The position numbers were made by a program, and so were the translations under genes. This document shows, one piece after another, positions 24,384 to 33,598 of a stretch of 64,000 nucleotides of DNA (within the stretch, counting starts at the first letter, position 1; every line of letters starts with the position of its first letter). The DNA is from an uncultured Lachnospiraceae bacterium (GTDB lineage Bacteria; Bacillota; Clostridia; Lachnospirales; Lachnospiraceae). Where the stretch lies: assembly GCA_947173495.1 (NCBI GenBank), contig CAMWFQ010000002.1, forward strand, positions 1 to 64,000, read 5' to 3'. Below the pieces are notes generated by a model that was not told where the DNA came from, ran no database searches, and saw nothing but the letters and a program-made list of their open reading frames with translations.

Positions 24384-25247
24384 TCAGCGCAAATAAATAT
24401 CGCCATTCCCCGTAGTTATATCCAATCTTATATTGCTTTTTTCCGCAGTTTTGACATAATGCTCTTTATCGTTTTTGTAGTCTTTCTTTCCGCCGATCGA
24501 TTTCTTTACGGAAATCTCCCCTTCTTCCGTACTCGCATCAATATTCAAAGGCTTATAACCGCTTTCAGGCACAGACACGTTTACGTCGCCCTCCTTTGCG
24601 CACAGCTTTACATTACCGGAAAAACTGTCTCCCGCAATGCTGATATCTCCTTCCTGTGTATGGACATCCGTACTGCCGGAAATTGCACAGTCAGCAGCTC
24701 TGACGTCGCCTTCCTTCGTCCTGACGTTCAAAGCCTCCAAAAGGGTCAGCTTTGAAAGATGGATATCTCCACTCTCTACAACGACATTTACAGATTCAAG
24801 GAAGCCTTTCTCCGGTTCCTTTCCCTGAATTGTTCCTGCCGGTACATAAAGCGTTACAGCCGCTGCATTTGTCCAGGACAATCCCTTTTTATGCATTGCC
24901 GGACTAAAACCGGTTTCTTTTATGGTAAGAATACCGTTTTTGATGTCCCACTGAAACGGATTCTTCCCATCATAGCTGTACAGCTTATAAGAAAGATAAC
25001 CCTGGCTGCGGTCAGATAATTTTATCTGCAGGTCCGTACAGCCCAAATCCGCCTGGATGCTGTGAAAAGTGCCGAGTTTCTGTTCTGTTTCCATATAGGC
25101 ATCAGTCTGTTTTTCCACTGTGGCAGCTTCTGCTGTTTTGACAGCCAGCCGCTGCCCACCGCCCGCATTTCTGCCTGTAACGATAAGACAGGCCGTGCCG
25201 AGAACCAAAACGGCTGCAGCAGCCTTTATACATTGTTTCAATGTCAT
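24384..25247 (-). CDS. DUF4097 beta-repeat exported protein
   Basis: A 287-residue protein with an N-terminal signal/anchor (AAAAVLVLGTACLIVTG), then a DUF4097 beta-helix. Short turns recur at regular spacing: SGDIHLSK, EGDVRAAD, EGDISIAG, EGDVNVSV, EGEISVKK and NGDIYLR. Such proteins are predicted surface or envelope proteins of unknown function. It lies between the broken cfa and the cytidylate-kinase-like gene. Confidence 0.75.
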   Translation of the reverse strand: MTLKQCIKAAAAVLVLGTACLIVTGRNAGGGQRLAVKTAEAATVEKQTDAYMETEQKLGTFHSIQADLGCTDLQIKLSDRSQGYLSYKLYSYDGKNPFQWDIKNGILTIKETGFSPAMHKKGLSWTNAAAVTLYVPAGTIQGKEPEKGFLESVNVVVESGDIHLSKLTLLEALNVRTKEGDVRAADCAISGSTDVHTQEGDISIAGDSFSGNVKLCAKEGDVNVSVPESGYKPLNIDASTEEGEISVKKSIGGKKDYKNDKEHYVKTAEKSNIRLDITTGNGDIYLR

Positions 25248-25259
25248 GTTTCTATCCTC

Positions 25260-25868
25260 TTAATTTTCAAATATACGCATATACTCCACAAGACCGGGAA
25301 TCATTTCCTTAATCTTCACTCCCGATGTGTTGATACAAAGGTCAAAATTTTCTTTCACACCCCACTTCTGCCCTGTGTACTGTTCATAGTACCTGGAACG
25401 TCTTTTATCGACAGCGATGATCTGCCTCCTCATTTCTTCATCGGACAGGCGTTCACCGGACTTTGCCTTTTCACGGCAGCGCAGCAGACGGGACTTCAAA
25501 TCTGCATAGATCATGATTCTGACGGGTCGTTTTTCCCGCAGAATATAATCCGCACACCTTCCGATAAAGACGCCGCCTTCTTTTTCGGCAAGCTCCTTTA
25601 TCAATTCGCTCTGTGCTTTGAATACTGCAGTCTCCGTCACCGGTTTGTTTACGACCGTAAAGGACCTTCCTATCCGGATCGGATAATATTCTGTCATATG
25701 ATGTTCCACGATACTGTTCACATACGCAAGGGCAAGGCCGCTTTTGTCCGCGATTCCTTTGATGATCTCGTAATCATAGTAAGCAAGCCCCATCGTCTCT
25801 GCCAGACGTTTGCCAAGTTCCCGTCCGCCGCTGCCGAACTCCCGGCTGATTGTAATAATCTGATTCAT
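25260..25868 (-). CDS. Cytidylate-kinase-like protein
   Basis: A 202-residue P-loop protein of the AAA_26/cytidylate-kinase-like family: ITISREFGSGGRELGKRLAE contains a variant P-loop, GVFIGRCADYIL is the central motif, and RRSRYYEQYTGQKWG the lid. The family is widespread in Clostridia beside MATE genes; its true substrate is not known. Only 15 bases separate it from the MATE gene upstream, so they form an operon. Confidence 0.85.
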   Translation of the reverse strand: MNQIITISREFGSGGRELGKRLAETMGLAYYDYEIIKGIADKSGLALAYVNSIVEHHMTEYYPIRIGRSFTVVNKPVTETAVFKAQSELIKELAEKEGGVFIGRCADYILREKRPVRIMIYADLKSRLLRCREKAKSGERLSDEEMRRQIIAVDKRRSRYYEQYTGQKWGVKENFDLCINTSGVKIKEMIPGLVEYMRIFEN

Positions 25869-25882
25869 GTTACATAACCTCC

Positions 25883-27238
25883 TTATTCAAATGAGTTTTC
25901 TATATTTTCAAATCCATATGCCGTCTTATTTTTCCACAGGCAGGCCACTGACAAGATAAGCGCCAGCAGCTCCGCGCAGGGTACGGCAAGCCAGATCCCT
26001 GTAACCCCTGCAATCTGGGGGAGCAGCAGAATTCCCGCTGTCAGAAAAACCAGGGTCCGCAGCATGGATAAGAGCGATGCTGTCTTCGCATTGGACAAAG
26101 CCGTAAAAAATGCAGAGGTGAATAAGTTGATACCCATAAATAAAAAGCCGACTGAAAAATAGGCAAATCCCCCTACCGCAATATCGTAAACGGTGCTGCC
26201 TGCAGGTGCGAATATGGACGCAATACCTCCGGCTCCTAAAATAGATACAGCAAACGATACAACCGAACAGAGGGAAATAAAAATCAAACTGTTCTTCAAA
26301 AGCTTCTTTAACTGCTCCTTATCGCCATTGCCGAAATTATAACTGAAAATCGGCGCAACCCCGGAAGAATAACCCAGGTAGACAGACGTAAAGATATACT
26401 GTGCATACAAAAGGATGGATATGGCTGCCACACCGTCCTCGCCGATAAAGCGCAGCACCGTAATATTAAATAAAAATGTAGTAACTGCCGTTGACAGGTT
26501 TGATACCATCTGGGCCGCACCGTTAGAGCAGGTCTGTGCAATTATTTTCCAATCCCAACGGGGCTTTACAAAACTTAAGGTTCCAGTTTTCTTTACCACG
26601 AAATAAAGGAAGCCAAACAGGGTGGGAATACAATATCCGATCACCGTTGCAATCGCCGCACCGCGGATTCCCATATGAAGCGGACCCATAAACAAAATAT
26701 CCAAAACGACATTTGTGACGCCCGCCAGGATCATCATCACCATACCCAGATGCGGCTTTCCCGCATCGATAAATCCATGCTGAAAAATCGTCTGAAGAAG
26801 AAATGCCGGTGCAAAAGCAATCAAAATGCAAAAATATTCCCGGCACAGTTCATACAGTCTGCCGTCCCCGGCACCCAATGCAGTTAAGAGCGGCCGCATA
26901 AATACAAGCGATAACGCCGCAATCAGCGCTCCCACCAAAAGACCTGCCACTACCAGCATGGTAAAATCATTTTTTGCTTCCCGATTCTTTCCCTCGCCCA
27001 TTTTCCGTGCAATCAGAGAGCTTCCTCCGGCTGCAAGCATGATACTGACCGCAAGCTCTATGCTTATCATAGGATAAACGATGTTTACGGCTGAAAGGCC
27101 ATCTGTCCCCACAAACCGTGAAACGCAAATACCATCTACAATACTGTACAGGGACATGAAAACCATCGTGATAATATTTGGTAGCGAAAACAGTACCAGA
27201 GAACCGAAGTTAAATTTTTTTGCCAAAGTATTGTCCAT
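25883..27238 (-). CDS. MATE-family exporter
   Basis: A 451-residue exporter; I place the start at ATG 27238 (AAAGGAG 11 bases upstream). The frame is open a further 132 codons upstream, but that part lacks MATE features. Signatures: LPNIITMVFMSLYSIVDGIC, VVLDILFMGPLHMGIRGAA and SGVAPIFSYNFGNGDKEQ. The leader carries a terminator hairpin with eight T (27547-27576), so attenuation is likely, as at the other minus-strand MATE genes. Confidence 0.9.
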   Translation of the reverse strand: MDNTLAKKFNFGSLVLFSLPNIITMVFMSLYSIVDGICVSRFVGTDGLSAVNIVYPMISIELAVSIMLAAGGSSLIARKMGEGKNREAKNDFTMLVVAGLLVGALIAALSLVFMRPLLTALGAGDGRLYELCREYFCILIAFAPAFLLQTIFQHGFIDAGKPHLGMVMMILAGVTNVVLDILFMGPLHMGIRGAAIATVIGYCIPTLFGFLYFVVKKTGTLSFVKPRWDWKIIAQTCSNGAAQMVSNLSTAVTTFLFNITVLRFIGEDGVAAISILLYAQYIFTSVYLGYSSGVAPIFSYNFGNGDKEQLKKLLKNSLIFISLCSVVSFAVSILGAGGIASIFAPAGSTVYDIAVGGFAYFSVGFLFMGINLFTSAFFTALSNAKTASLLSMLRTLVFLTAGILLLPQIAGVTGIWLAVPCAELLALILSVACLWKNKTAYGFENIENSFE

Positions 27239-27517
27239 GTTAAATATTTCTCCTTTCCTGCCCTGTTTTCGGGGAGATACAGGGCTACCCTGGGTGTTTC
27301 TCCTTTTCGTGTATCGGAATTCACCCAAATCATATTTCATCATCAAACACCTCCACAAAACGCCATTCATTCGGGTTGCAGAAGCTTCACTGTCGAATTC
27401 TGATTGTGCCGAAACTTTTGCATTAGGCGCTCTTTCTTTTTTGTAATATGTCTGATGTACTTTTAGTGCAGGATTCCCTGCAAGAATCAACTGGAAATCC
27501 TTTTCTGACATCCACAT
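27239..27517 (-). other. Open frame upstream of and continuous with the MATE gene
   Basis: ATG 27517 has a good GGGAGGTGGGATT site and opens about 93 codons (MSEKDFQLILAGNPALKVHQ...) that run in frame into the MATE start. The opening resembles small phage proteins with an NPALKV motif, but no domain can be named. It may be a leader ORF or a gene remnant. Confidence 0.35.
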
Positions 27518-27546
27518 AATCCCACCTCCCAAGTGATTTGCTGCCG

Positions 27547-27576
27547 AAAAAAAACCGCACTCCATGAGGAGTGCGG
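27547..27576 (-). terminator. Leader terminator of the MATE gene
   Basis: CCGCACTCC-tcat-GGAGTGCGG is followed by eight T on the minus strand. It lies about 310 bases before the MATE start and after the predicted promoter, hence an attenuator candidate. Confidence 0.7.
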
Positions 27577-27637
27577 CTCTCGTTTGACAGCTACCTACAA
27601 CATTGCAAATTATATTGCTTTTGCTTTTCTGCAATAA

Positions 27638-27667
27638 ATTTTATCATAAATTTACGCAATTTTTCAA
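27638..27667 (-). promoter_or_regulatory. Predicted promoter of MATE/kinase operon
   Basis: TTGAAA (27667-27662), 18 bases, TAAAAT (27643-27638), reading into the leader. A TATAAT nearer to the terminator is an alternative -10. Confidence 0.4.
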
Positions 27668-27725
27668 AGGATATTTTGCACAAATTTTACACCTTACACA
27701 ACTGCAAAAATGACCAGTGTATGGT

Positions 27726-29054
27726 TTAAACTTCCACCTGTTTCGGCTGACATGGAAACAGAAATGCAATGCAAAAGCACCTCCCATTTTCTTTCACAAT
27801 ACATTTTCCATTCATTTTCTTCATCATATTTTTCATATTCTGTATCCCGATCTTCGTACTCTCTGTCTTTTCATCCAAATCCTGGATTCTATTTTCAAAG
27901 AAGAAACCAGTCATCCCCTCTTCCTTTGCAGAAAATATTTTCACGGGAACAGACCGGTCGGCATATTTCACGATATTAGAAGCTACATTGTCAAAGATTC
28001 GCGACACATAATCTGTTGAAATCTGCAGCGTACAATCTATCCACTCTATATGAAACTCAATGCAAAATCCCTGCTGTTCCAAATAGCTGACGGTTTCAGA
28101 AAACAAATCAAAAAACAGTGTTTTATATTGTTCCGGCGCTTCCAAATCTGCCTCGCCTTCACCTGCAATCAAAGAATATTCAAACAAATGCTCTGTCAAC
28201 TGCTTCATACGCCGCGCTTTTTTGTCGATCTTATCAAGACATTCCAAAAGCTGTCCATTACTTTTGTATTTCCCCTTTTTTAATATCTCTGTATACAATA
28301 TAATGGAAGTCACCGGGGTTCTTAAGTCATGGGACATTTCCGTTACAATCCGTTGGTTTTCCTGTACTATCTCACTTTCCCTCTGAATCAAACTTCTGAA
28401 AGAAAGGCGCATGTTATCCAATCCCTCTGCCAATGTCGCCAACTCGTCTTTTCCTTGTACAGTAATGCGGTAATCAAGATTTCCTCCTTCCAAAATTTCT
28501 ATTTCTTCACTGAGTTTACGAATATAACTCATTTTCCCGTGAATCCCCAGGAATACCAGGCCAAGAAACAACAGGCAGGAAAACATTATTTCTCCAATTA
28601 CGGCAAAGGTATAAAGCTGGTATGAATAGGAGCCGGTTATAAAAACTTCCGCAGGCCCGTCCGAAAAATCTATGCAATAACTGGTTTCCCATCCGTGGTC
28701 ATCTGCTTCTATCTCTTCTTCCGATATTTTATCTTCCGGATATTCGGAATTGAATATCAATTTTCTGTCTTTATATATTTCAACGAATAGAATCCGCTGC
28801 CTTTCTACCCATACTCCCAATTTGTCTGCATCTGCAATCGATATTTTTTCTCTGTCAATATAGCTTTGAAGTTCATTTACATATTCCTGCTCCTTTTTTG
28901 CTGTATAATCGTTTTTATCCAAATAACATCCAATCAAATATTGTCCTGTAATGTTCAAAAAAACAAATATTGCAGCAGACACAAACGCAGACGCAAGTAA
29001 AAGACATAAGAGCTGTATATAGATAGAATTTTTCTTATCTGTTCCCACCGTCAA
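27726..29054 (-). CDS. Sensor histidine kinase
   Basis: A 442-residue membrane kinase. Start TTG 29054, six bases after AAGGGG, inside the end of the response-regulator gene. Two membrane segments enclose an extracellular sensor of about 130 residues; then HAMP-like (SYIRKLSEEIEILEGGNLDY), HisKA with EMSHDLRTPVTS, and a HATPase with N box DNVASNIVKYAD. The G boxes are degenerate (TKIGIQNMKNM). Last gene of the glycan/two-component operon. Signal unknown. Confidence 0.88.
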   Translation of the reverse strand: MTVGTDKKNSIYIQLLCLLLASAFVSAAIFVFLNITGQYLIGCYLDKNDYTAKKEQEYVNELQSYIDREKISIADADKLGVWVERQRILFVEIYKDRKLIFNSEYPEDKISEEEIEADDHGWETSYCIDFSDGPAEVFITGSYSYQLYTFAVIGEIMFSCLLFLGLVFLGIHGKMSYIRKLSEEIEILEGGNLDYRITVQGKDELATLAEGLDNMRLSFRSLIQRESEIVQENQRIVTEMSHDLRTPVTSIILYTEILKKGKYKSNGQLLECLDKIDKKARRMKQLTEHLFEYSLIAGEGEADLEAPEQYKTLFFDLFSETVSYLEQQGFCIEFHIEWIDCTLQISTDYVSRIFDNVASNIVKYADRSVPVKIFSAKEEGMTGFFFENRIQDLDEKTESTKIGIQNMKNMMKKMNGKCIVKENGRCFCIAFLFPCQPKQVEV

Positions 29055-29751
29055 ATTTATACCCCTTTCCCCATACGGTTTTAATATACTCCGGGCATTT
29101 CGGATCTGCTTCCACCTTGACCCGGAGCTTTCGGATATGTACCATAACCGTGCTGTTGCAGGAATAGAAATACGGCTCATTCCACACGCTTTCATAAAGA
29201 TTTTGTGCGGAAAATATTTTATTCGGGTACTGCATCATGATCAGTAAGATATTGTATTCAATATCCGTCAATTCCTTTAGCGCCTCATTTACATAAACCT
29301 CATTAAAAATTCTATGTACCCGGATAGCGCCTCTTACCAGATACTCTTCTTCCGGCTCCTGTATCGGTGCGCTTCTCCCCCTGTATACATTATATCGGCG
29401 CATCAGCGCTTTCACCCTTCCCAGAAGCTCCGCATAGGAAAACGGTTTTGGCAGATAATCATCACCCCCGGCCATCAATCCAATCAACTTATCCGATTCC
29501 TGTGCCCTTGCCGTCAGAAAAAGCACCGGAACATTGGAGCTTTTCCTGATTTCCTCGCACGTCCGAAGCCCTGATATCCCCGGCATCATCACATCCAGGA
29601 TAACCAGGTCCGTACTTTCATCCAGAAGTTCCAGTCCCCGCTTTCCATTTTCTGCCTCCGTAACAATATAATTTTCACTTTCCAGCAAAATACGCACGCC
29701 TTCCCGAATATCTGCATCATCTTCTACTAACAGTACACGCTCTTTGTTCAT
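29035..29751 (-). CDS. OmpR/PhoB-type response regulator
   Basis: 238 residues: receiver domain with EDDADI, phosphorylatable Asp in LVILDVMMPG, and KPFSYAEL, then a winged-helix output domain ending in RKLRVKVEADPKCPEYIKTVWGKGYKF. It starts at an ATGA overlap with the small membrane-protein gene and overlaps the kinase start by 20 bases, so the three are translationally coupled. Confidence 0.92.
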   Translation of the reverse strand: MNKERVLLVEDDADIREGVRILLESENYIVTEAENGKRGLELLDESTDLVILDVMMPGISGLRTCEEIRKSSNVPVLFLTARAQESDKLIGLMAGGDDYLPKPFSYAELLGRVKALMRRYNVYRGRSAPIQEPEEEYLVRGAIRVHRIFNEVYVNEALKELTDIEYNILLIMMQYPNKIFSAQNLYESVWNEPYFYSCNSTVMVHIRKLRVKVEADPKCPEYIKTVWGKGYKFDGGNR

Positions 29752-29960
29752 ATCTTACACTTTCTCCTTCCAAACCGCTCCACTGTCTGTTTCCTTGTAA
29801 ATCCAAGTATCATAACAGATACATATAAAAACATCTGAAATCCCCCAATATGGCCGGTAAAATCCATATACGGATTATACCAGTCCAGAATCCTGGCTAT
29901 AATGCTTACCAGGCTGCATATCACGCACATATGTGATAAAAATCCTCTTATTCGGTTCAT
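29748..29960 (-). CDS. Small two-helix membrane protein
   Basis: 70 residues; ATG 29960 after GGAGGGATTTTAGG. Two hydrophobic segments (FLSHMCVICSLVSIIARIL, GGFQMFLYVSVMILGF). It begins one base after the stop of the glycosidase gene and ends in an ATGA overlap with the regulator gene. It may be an accessory to the sensor kinase; family not recognised. Confidence 0.65.
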   Translation of the reverse strand: MNRIRGFLSHMCVICSLVSIIARILDWYNPYMDFTGHIGGFQMFLYVSVMILGFTRKQTVERFGRRKCKI

Positions 29961-29961
29961 C

Positions 29962-31005
29962 CTAAAATCCCTCCATAATAAAAATTCCATCCTGCACTTC
30001 ATGTTTCGGTTTATAAGGGTGGTTCACCACCTGATTCTGCATGGTCATAAACGAGCAGTGGCCCCCATCCAGATTATAGGCCGCCTTACATCCCAAATCC
30101 TCAAACACTTTTGTCATTTCGCCAGGAAACATTCCCCTTGATTCTTCCTGCCTTCCGTCTACTAACAAAAGACAGTAATGTCCCGGTTCAAAATATCCAA
30201 TGGCTGTCCTGGGATGTGACTGACGGATATAATCCCATGTCCAAAACTTATCCCTGGCCTTTCCATTCTCATCAAGCAGGCTTGGCCCAAAAATCCAGCT
30301 CTGATACGCCCCTTTCTCAATAAGCTGCTGCAGATCAACCGTACCCGGCCTGTAAATATCCATCGTGCCGTCCCAATTCAGAACGCAGGTTTCAGCGTTT
30401 GTCGGCCGGCTTCTGTAAATCACTCCATTTCTGATAATCGTGCCATTATCTTTGTGACGGTTATTACTGTAAGAATCTCCATTTACAGCAAGAACTGATT
30501 TCATCCGTTCCGACATATCCTGCAATTTTTCCGAATATCCAACGCCATAAGTATCACTCGCAAACGCTGTCTGCAGGCAGGTAATATCCCCTACATAAAT
30601 ATCCGCAAGCACGTAAGAAATCCGCGTTCCGTATTTTATATGTTTTCCTTTCGCTGATTTGTCGAATTTCCCCGTATCATACTTGTGAAAAGATAACCGT
30701 ACGGACACGTTAGGGCTGCTGTAAGATGTGTCGGTTGAAACCACGGTATCCGTAAATTTATCCGCGAACTTTTCATGCCAGTCCTGCTTGTCAGTAACCA
30801 TCTTTGTCCTCTTTAAAGCATCCTGTTCCCCGCCCGCGTTTTCTATTTGGATTCCCTTATCCATTTCTTTCTCAGGGACAACATCCTCCATGGATACTGC
30901 CACGACTCCCTTTTGCGGAACCAGATAATTTCCAATCCATACTACAAGAATGACTATGATTGCTATCACAACATCAATCATTCCACCCAAAATCCGCCTT
31001 TTCAA
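29962..31005 (-). CDS. Phosphodiester glycosidase (NAGPA) family protein
   Basis: 347 residues, starting at TTG 31005 (AAGGG seven bases upstream) with an N-terminal membrane anchor (MIDVVIAIIVILVVWIGNYL) and an extracellular NAGPA-type domain. Motifs: VNGDSYSNN, GVIYRS, HPRTAIGYFEPG, and AYNLDGGHCSFM. Relatives cleave GlcNAc-1-phosphate or similar phosphodiester sugars of cell-wall polymers. The start lies within the end of the GtrA remnant. Confidence 0.85.
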   Translation of the reverse strand: MKRRILGGMIDVVIAIIVILVVWIGNYLVPQKGVVAVSMEDVVPEKEMDKGIQIENAGGEQDALKRTKMVTDKQDWHEKFADKFTDTVVSTDTSYSSPNVSVRLSFHKYDTGKFDKSAKGKHIKYGTRISYVLADIYVGDITCLQTAFASDTYGVGYSEKLQDMSERMKSVLAVNGDSYSNNRHKDNGTIIRNGVIYRSRPTNAETCVLNWDGTMDIYRPGTVDLQQLIEKGAYQSWIFGPSLLDENGKARDKFWTWDYIRQSHPRTAIGYFEPGHYCLLLVDGRQEESRGMFPGEMTKVFEDLGCKAAYNLDGGHCSFMTMQNQVVNHPYKPKHEVQDGIFIMEGF

Positions 31006-31219
31006 TCGTAATCCCTTCTTTCTGCCAATCCATGGCTTTCTGCAATCTTCTCTCTTGTCTAAATATAATACAATTTTGCACCAGCCAGCTAATAAAAAAC
31101 AGCATACATTCCGTAACCAGCTTTGCCGGATATACGGAAATATGGCAAAATTGTACCAAAAACTCCAGGATCAGATTGTTCATAATCAAAATAAATACCG
31201 CCAATCCAAAGTAATTCAC
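30974..31219 (-). pseudogene. GtrA-like membrane domain remnant
   Basis: About 60 residues (VNYFGLAVFILIMNNLILEF, then PAKLVTECMLFFISWLVQNC) match the C-terminal half of GtrA-like flippase domains. The N-terminal part (SSFILDYLIFTILMVF) is at the end of the glycosyltransferase frame. The middle of GtrA is deleted and the frame shifted, so the flippase is split across two ORFs and incomplete. Confidence 0.6.
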
Positions 31220-31959
31220 TGCGGTAGAAAAACCATCAGAATCGTAAATATCAGATAGTCTAGAATAAAACTTGAAAGAGAGGAAAGGACAAATTTTAGA
31301 ATGTCCTTATATATCCTTATGGAATCCCATACTGCCCTAAAATGAGACGTTGAGTTCTCCTTGTCCCGGTAAATCGTATGGATTGGCACTTCTCTTATGG
31401 GAACACCTGCTTTTGCCAGCGTCATCAACACATTCATTTCATATTCATAGCGTTCTCCTTCGATTGAGCGCATCCTCCGCAGCAGCTTTGCACTGAATGC
31501 CCGAAGCCCTGTCTGTGTATCCGAGACCTTCACACCGCTGGCTATATGGAAAATCATTCTTGTAATCCGGTTTCCCAATCTGGATTTCAGGGGCATATCC
31601 TTTCCGACTTCACGGACGCCGAGTACCAGCGATTCCCTGTGATTTCCCACCTCGGCCAGAACTTTCATCATATCCTCCGGCAAATGCTGCCCGTCACAGT
31701 CCATGATTCCAATCAGGCTTTTGTCCCACATTTCTGTTTCCGCATAAGCTAACGCGCTCTTAATTGCCGCTCCCTTTCCTCGATTTTCGGAATGGGAAAG
31801 AATGATACAATTTTCTTTCAGCCTGTCAAAAATCGATTGATACTCTTCCCCGCTCCCATCATCTACCACAATCATCCTGCATCCATAATCCCAAAGCTTA
31901 TCTGCAAGCATTATCAATGTTTTGTCGGGCTTATACGCCGGTATAATTATGATTGGCAT
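31216..31959 (-). CDS. Family 2 glycosyltransferase (DPM1/GtrB-like), GtrA tail truncated
   Basis: 247 residues: IIIIPAYKPDKTL opening, VVDDGSGEEY, and DxD motif IMDCDGQ, TQTGLRAF and the amphipathic YRDKENS region are typical of polyprenyl-phosphate hexose synthases. The C-terminal about 20 residues are the first helix of a GtrA domain that is otherwise deleted. It would transfer a sugar to undecaprenyl phosphate; with the flippase part damaged, export may depend on another protein. First gene of the operon. Confidence 0.85.
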   Translation of the reverse strand: MPIIIIPAYKPDKTLIMLADKLWDYGCRMIVVDDGSGEEYQSIFDRLKENCIILSHSENRGKGAAIKSALAYAETEMWDKSLIGIMDCDGQHLPEDMMKVLAEVGNHRESLVLGVREVGKDMPLKSRLGNRITRMIFHIASGVKVSDTQTGLRAFSAKLLRRMRSIEGERYEYEMNVLMTLAKAGVPIREVPIHTIYRDKENSTSHFRAVWDSIRIYKDILKFVLSSLSSFILDYLIFTILMVFLPQ

Positions 31960-32067
31960 TTTATCATCTCCTCCGATATGTTTTCTTTATCATATCTGGA
32001 AATAGGATGATAAAACCTTAATTGATTCTAAACAATTCTAAATATACCTCTGGCTGGCGACTGCTGT

Positions 32068-33381
32068 TTACCTGCTTTTTTCTGTTAAGGCATAAAAGAT
32101 CATTCCTATTATTGTAACAATACATTCCGTTAATGGATAGGCGCACCATACGCCTGTCATTTTCAAAATCGCAGAAAGCAGAAATGCCATTGGCACAAGC
32201 ACAAACAGCCCTCTTAAAAACGAGATAATCTGGGACGGGCGGGGACGCCCTGTTGATGAAAAATAAGTGGCTGTTACAATATTAAATCCTATAAACGGGC
32301 AGGCAAGAAAATACAATTTCATTCCAGTAATTGCGAAGGTTTGGAGCGTTTCATTGCCCTCGCTGTTAAAAACAGAAGCAATCGGCGAAGCCCCGAAAAA
32401 TATAGCCGCATAAATTACACAGGATAAAAGAAACACAGTGCGCATGGCATATTTCAATATCGTTTTTACGTCTGCCGCATTTCCTTTTCCATAGTTTTGG
32501 CTGATAATCGGCTGTATACCCTGTGACAGCCCCGTATAGATCGCAATGACCACCAGTGAAATAACTGTAACGACTCCGAATGCCGCCACGCCGATATTTC
32601 CCGCAAGCCGGAGAATAATAAAGTTGAACAGGAACATCACGATACCCGAAGATACTTCCGTTACCAATGGCGGTATACCGCTTGACATGATATTCCGTAC
32701 CTTTTTTGCATCCGACACAGATTTCATAAAATGAAATCCATTTCTTTTGGAAATGAGGCAGGGCGACAAAACAGCAATACTGATAACCGGAGCCAGACCT
32801 GTGGCAAGAATAGCCCCGAATATCCCCATACGGAGCGGAAAAATGAAAATATAATCAAGAATTACATTAGACAGGCTTCCGCTGATCATTGCCGCCATAG
32901 AAAGCGACGGTTTCCCATCATTTCTCACAAAACATTGGAGCAGATTATTTGTCAAAAAAGCCGGGGCAAAGAACAGCATGACCTTGAGGTATGTGTTGGT
33001 CATAGAAAATACCGTATCGTCAGCCCCTAACATTCTTACAAGCTTACCTGACAGGAATACGCCTGATAAAACATATAGAACCGCGAAACAGGCAGCCATA
33101 TAAACTGCATTTGTAAAAATGTGATCGGCTCTTTCGTTTTCACCGCGGCTTTTTGCGATTGAGTACCTTGTCCCGCCGCCCATGCCGATCATCAGCCCTG
33201 TCCCATTTAGCAGGCAGAATACGGGAAAAGCGAGATTAAGGGCTGTCAGGCCATTTGCCCCCAGACTGGACGATACAAAAAAAGTGTCTGCTAATGTATA
33301 GCATGAGTACGCCATCTGCCCTAAAATATTCAGGGATACATACTTAAGAAAATCTTTCAGCACTGGTTTCCTGCGGTTCAT
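32068..33381 (-). CDS. MATE-family exporter
   Basis: 437 residues; start ATG 33381 after GGGAGG. MATE signatures: SLNILGQMAYSCYTLADTFF, NVILDYIFIFPLRMGIFGA, and QGIQPIISQNYGKGNAADV. Twelve membrane segments. The leader contains a promoter, a 41-codon leader ORF with its own ribosome binding site, and a terminator whose U-run is translated as FF within that ORF. A dispersed repeat lies between terminator and gene. Confidence 0.9.
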   Translation of the reverse strand: MNRRKPVLKDFLKYVSLNILGQMAYSCYTLADTFFVSSSLGANGLTALNLAFPVFCLLNGTGLMIGMGGGTRYSIAKSRGENERADHIFTNAVYMAACFAVLYVLSGVFLSGKLVRMLGADDTVFSMTNTYLKVMLFFAPAFLTNNLLQCFVRNDGKPSLSMAAMISGSLSNVILDYIFIFPLRMGIFGAILATGLAPVISIAVLSPCLISKRNGFHFMKSVSDAKKVRNIMSSGIPPLVTEVSSGIVMFLFNFIILRLAGNIGVAAFGVVTVISLVVIAIYTGLSQGIQPIISQNYGKGNAADVKTILKYAMRTVFLLSCVIYAAIFFGASPIASVFNSEGNETLQTFAITGMKLYFLACPFIGFNIVTATYFSSTGRPRPSQIISFLRGLFVLVPMAFLLSAILKMTGVWCAYPLTECIVTIIGMIFYALTEKSR

Positions 33382-33460
33382 TACCATTCCTCCCATCAAT
33401 CAAGGCGTCCGGAACTGCCGTCAAAATCTGAAAGACGGCATCCCCAGGCACCTTTTTCGT

Positions 33461-33586
33461 TTATTCCCGCGAGCAACGAGCCAAGTGATTTCCTGCAAGC
33501 ATTTGGCGACTGCCGCGGGGGTATCTGACTGCAAAAAAATAAACGCTTCCGCACACAGATAGCCTTTGTGTACGGGAGCGTTTCAA
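33461..33586 (-). CDS. Putative 41-residue leader peptide of the MATE gene
   Basis: TTG 33586 follows AAGGG by seven bases. The peptide (MKRSRTQRLSVCGSVYFFAV...) runs through the whole terminator hairpin at 33541-33583 and ends about 80 bases before the MATE gene. Ribosome stalling in it would prevent terminator formation, as in known drug-inducible attenuators. Translation not proven. Confidence 0.5.
   Translation of the reverse strand: MKRSRTQRLSVCGSVYFFAVRYPRGSRQMLAGNHLARCSRE
33466..33519. repeat. Dispersed intergenic repeat, family B
   Basis: CCCGCG ... CGCGGG arms enclose GCAACGAGCCAAGTGATTTC and a CATTTGGCGAC segment. This is the best preserved family B copy in the window, overlapping the end of the leader ORF. 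Confidence 0.55.
33533..33583 (-). terminator. Leader terminator of the MATE gene
   Basis: Seventeen-base arms (33541-33557 and 33567-33583; AAACGCT..CCG.ACACA with TGTGT.CGG.AGCGTTT), followed on the minus strand by A and seven T. Confidence 0.7.
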
Positions 33587-33598
33587 ACCGTTGCCCTT

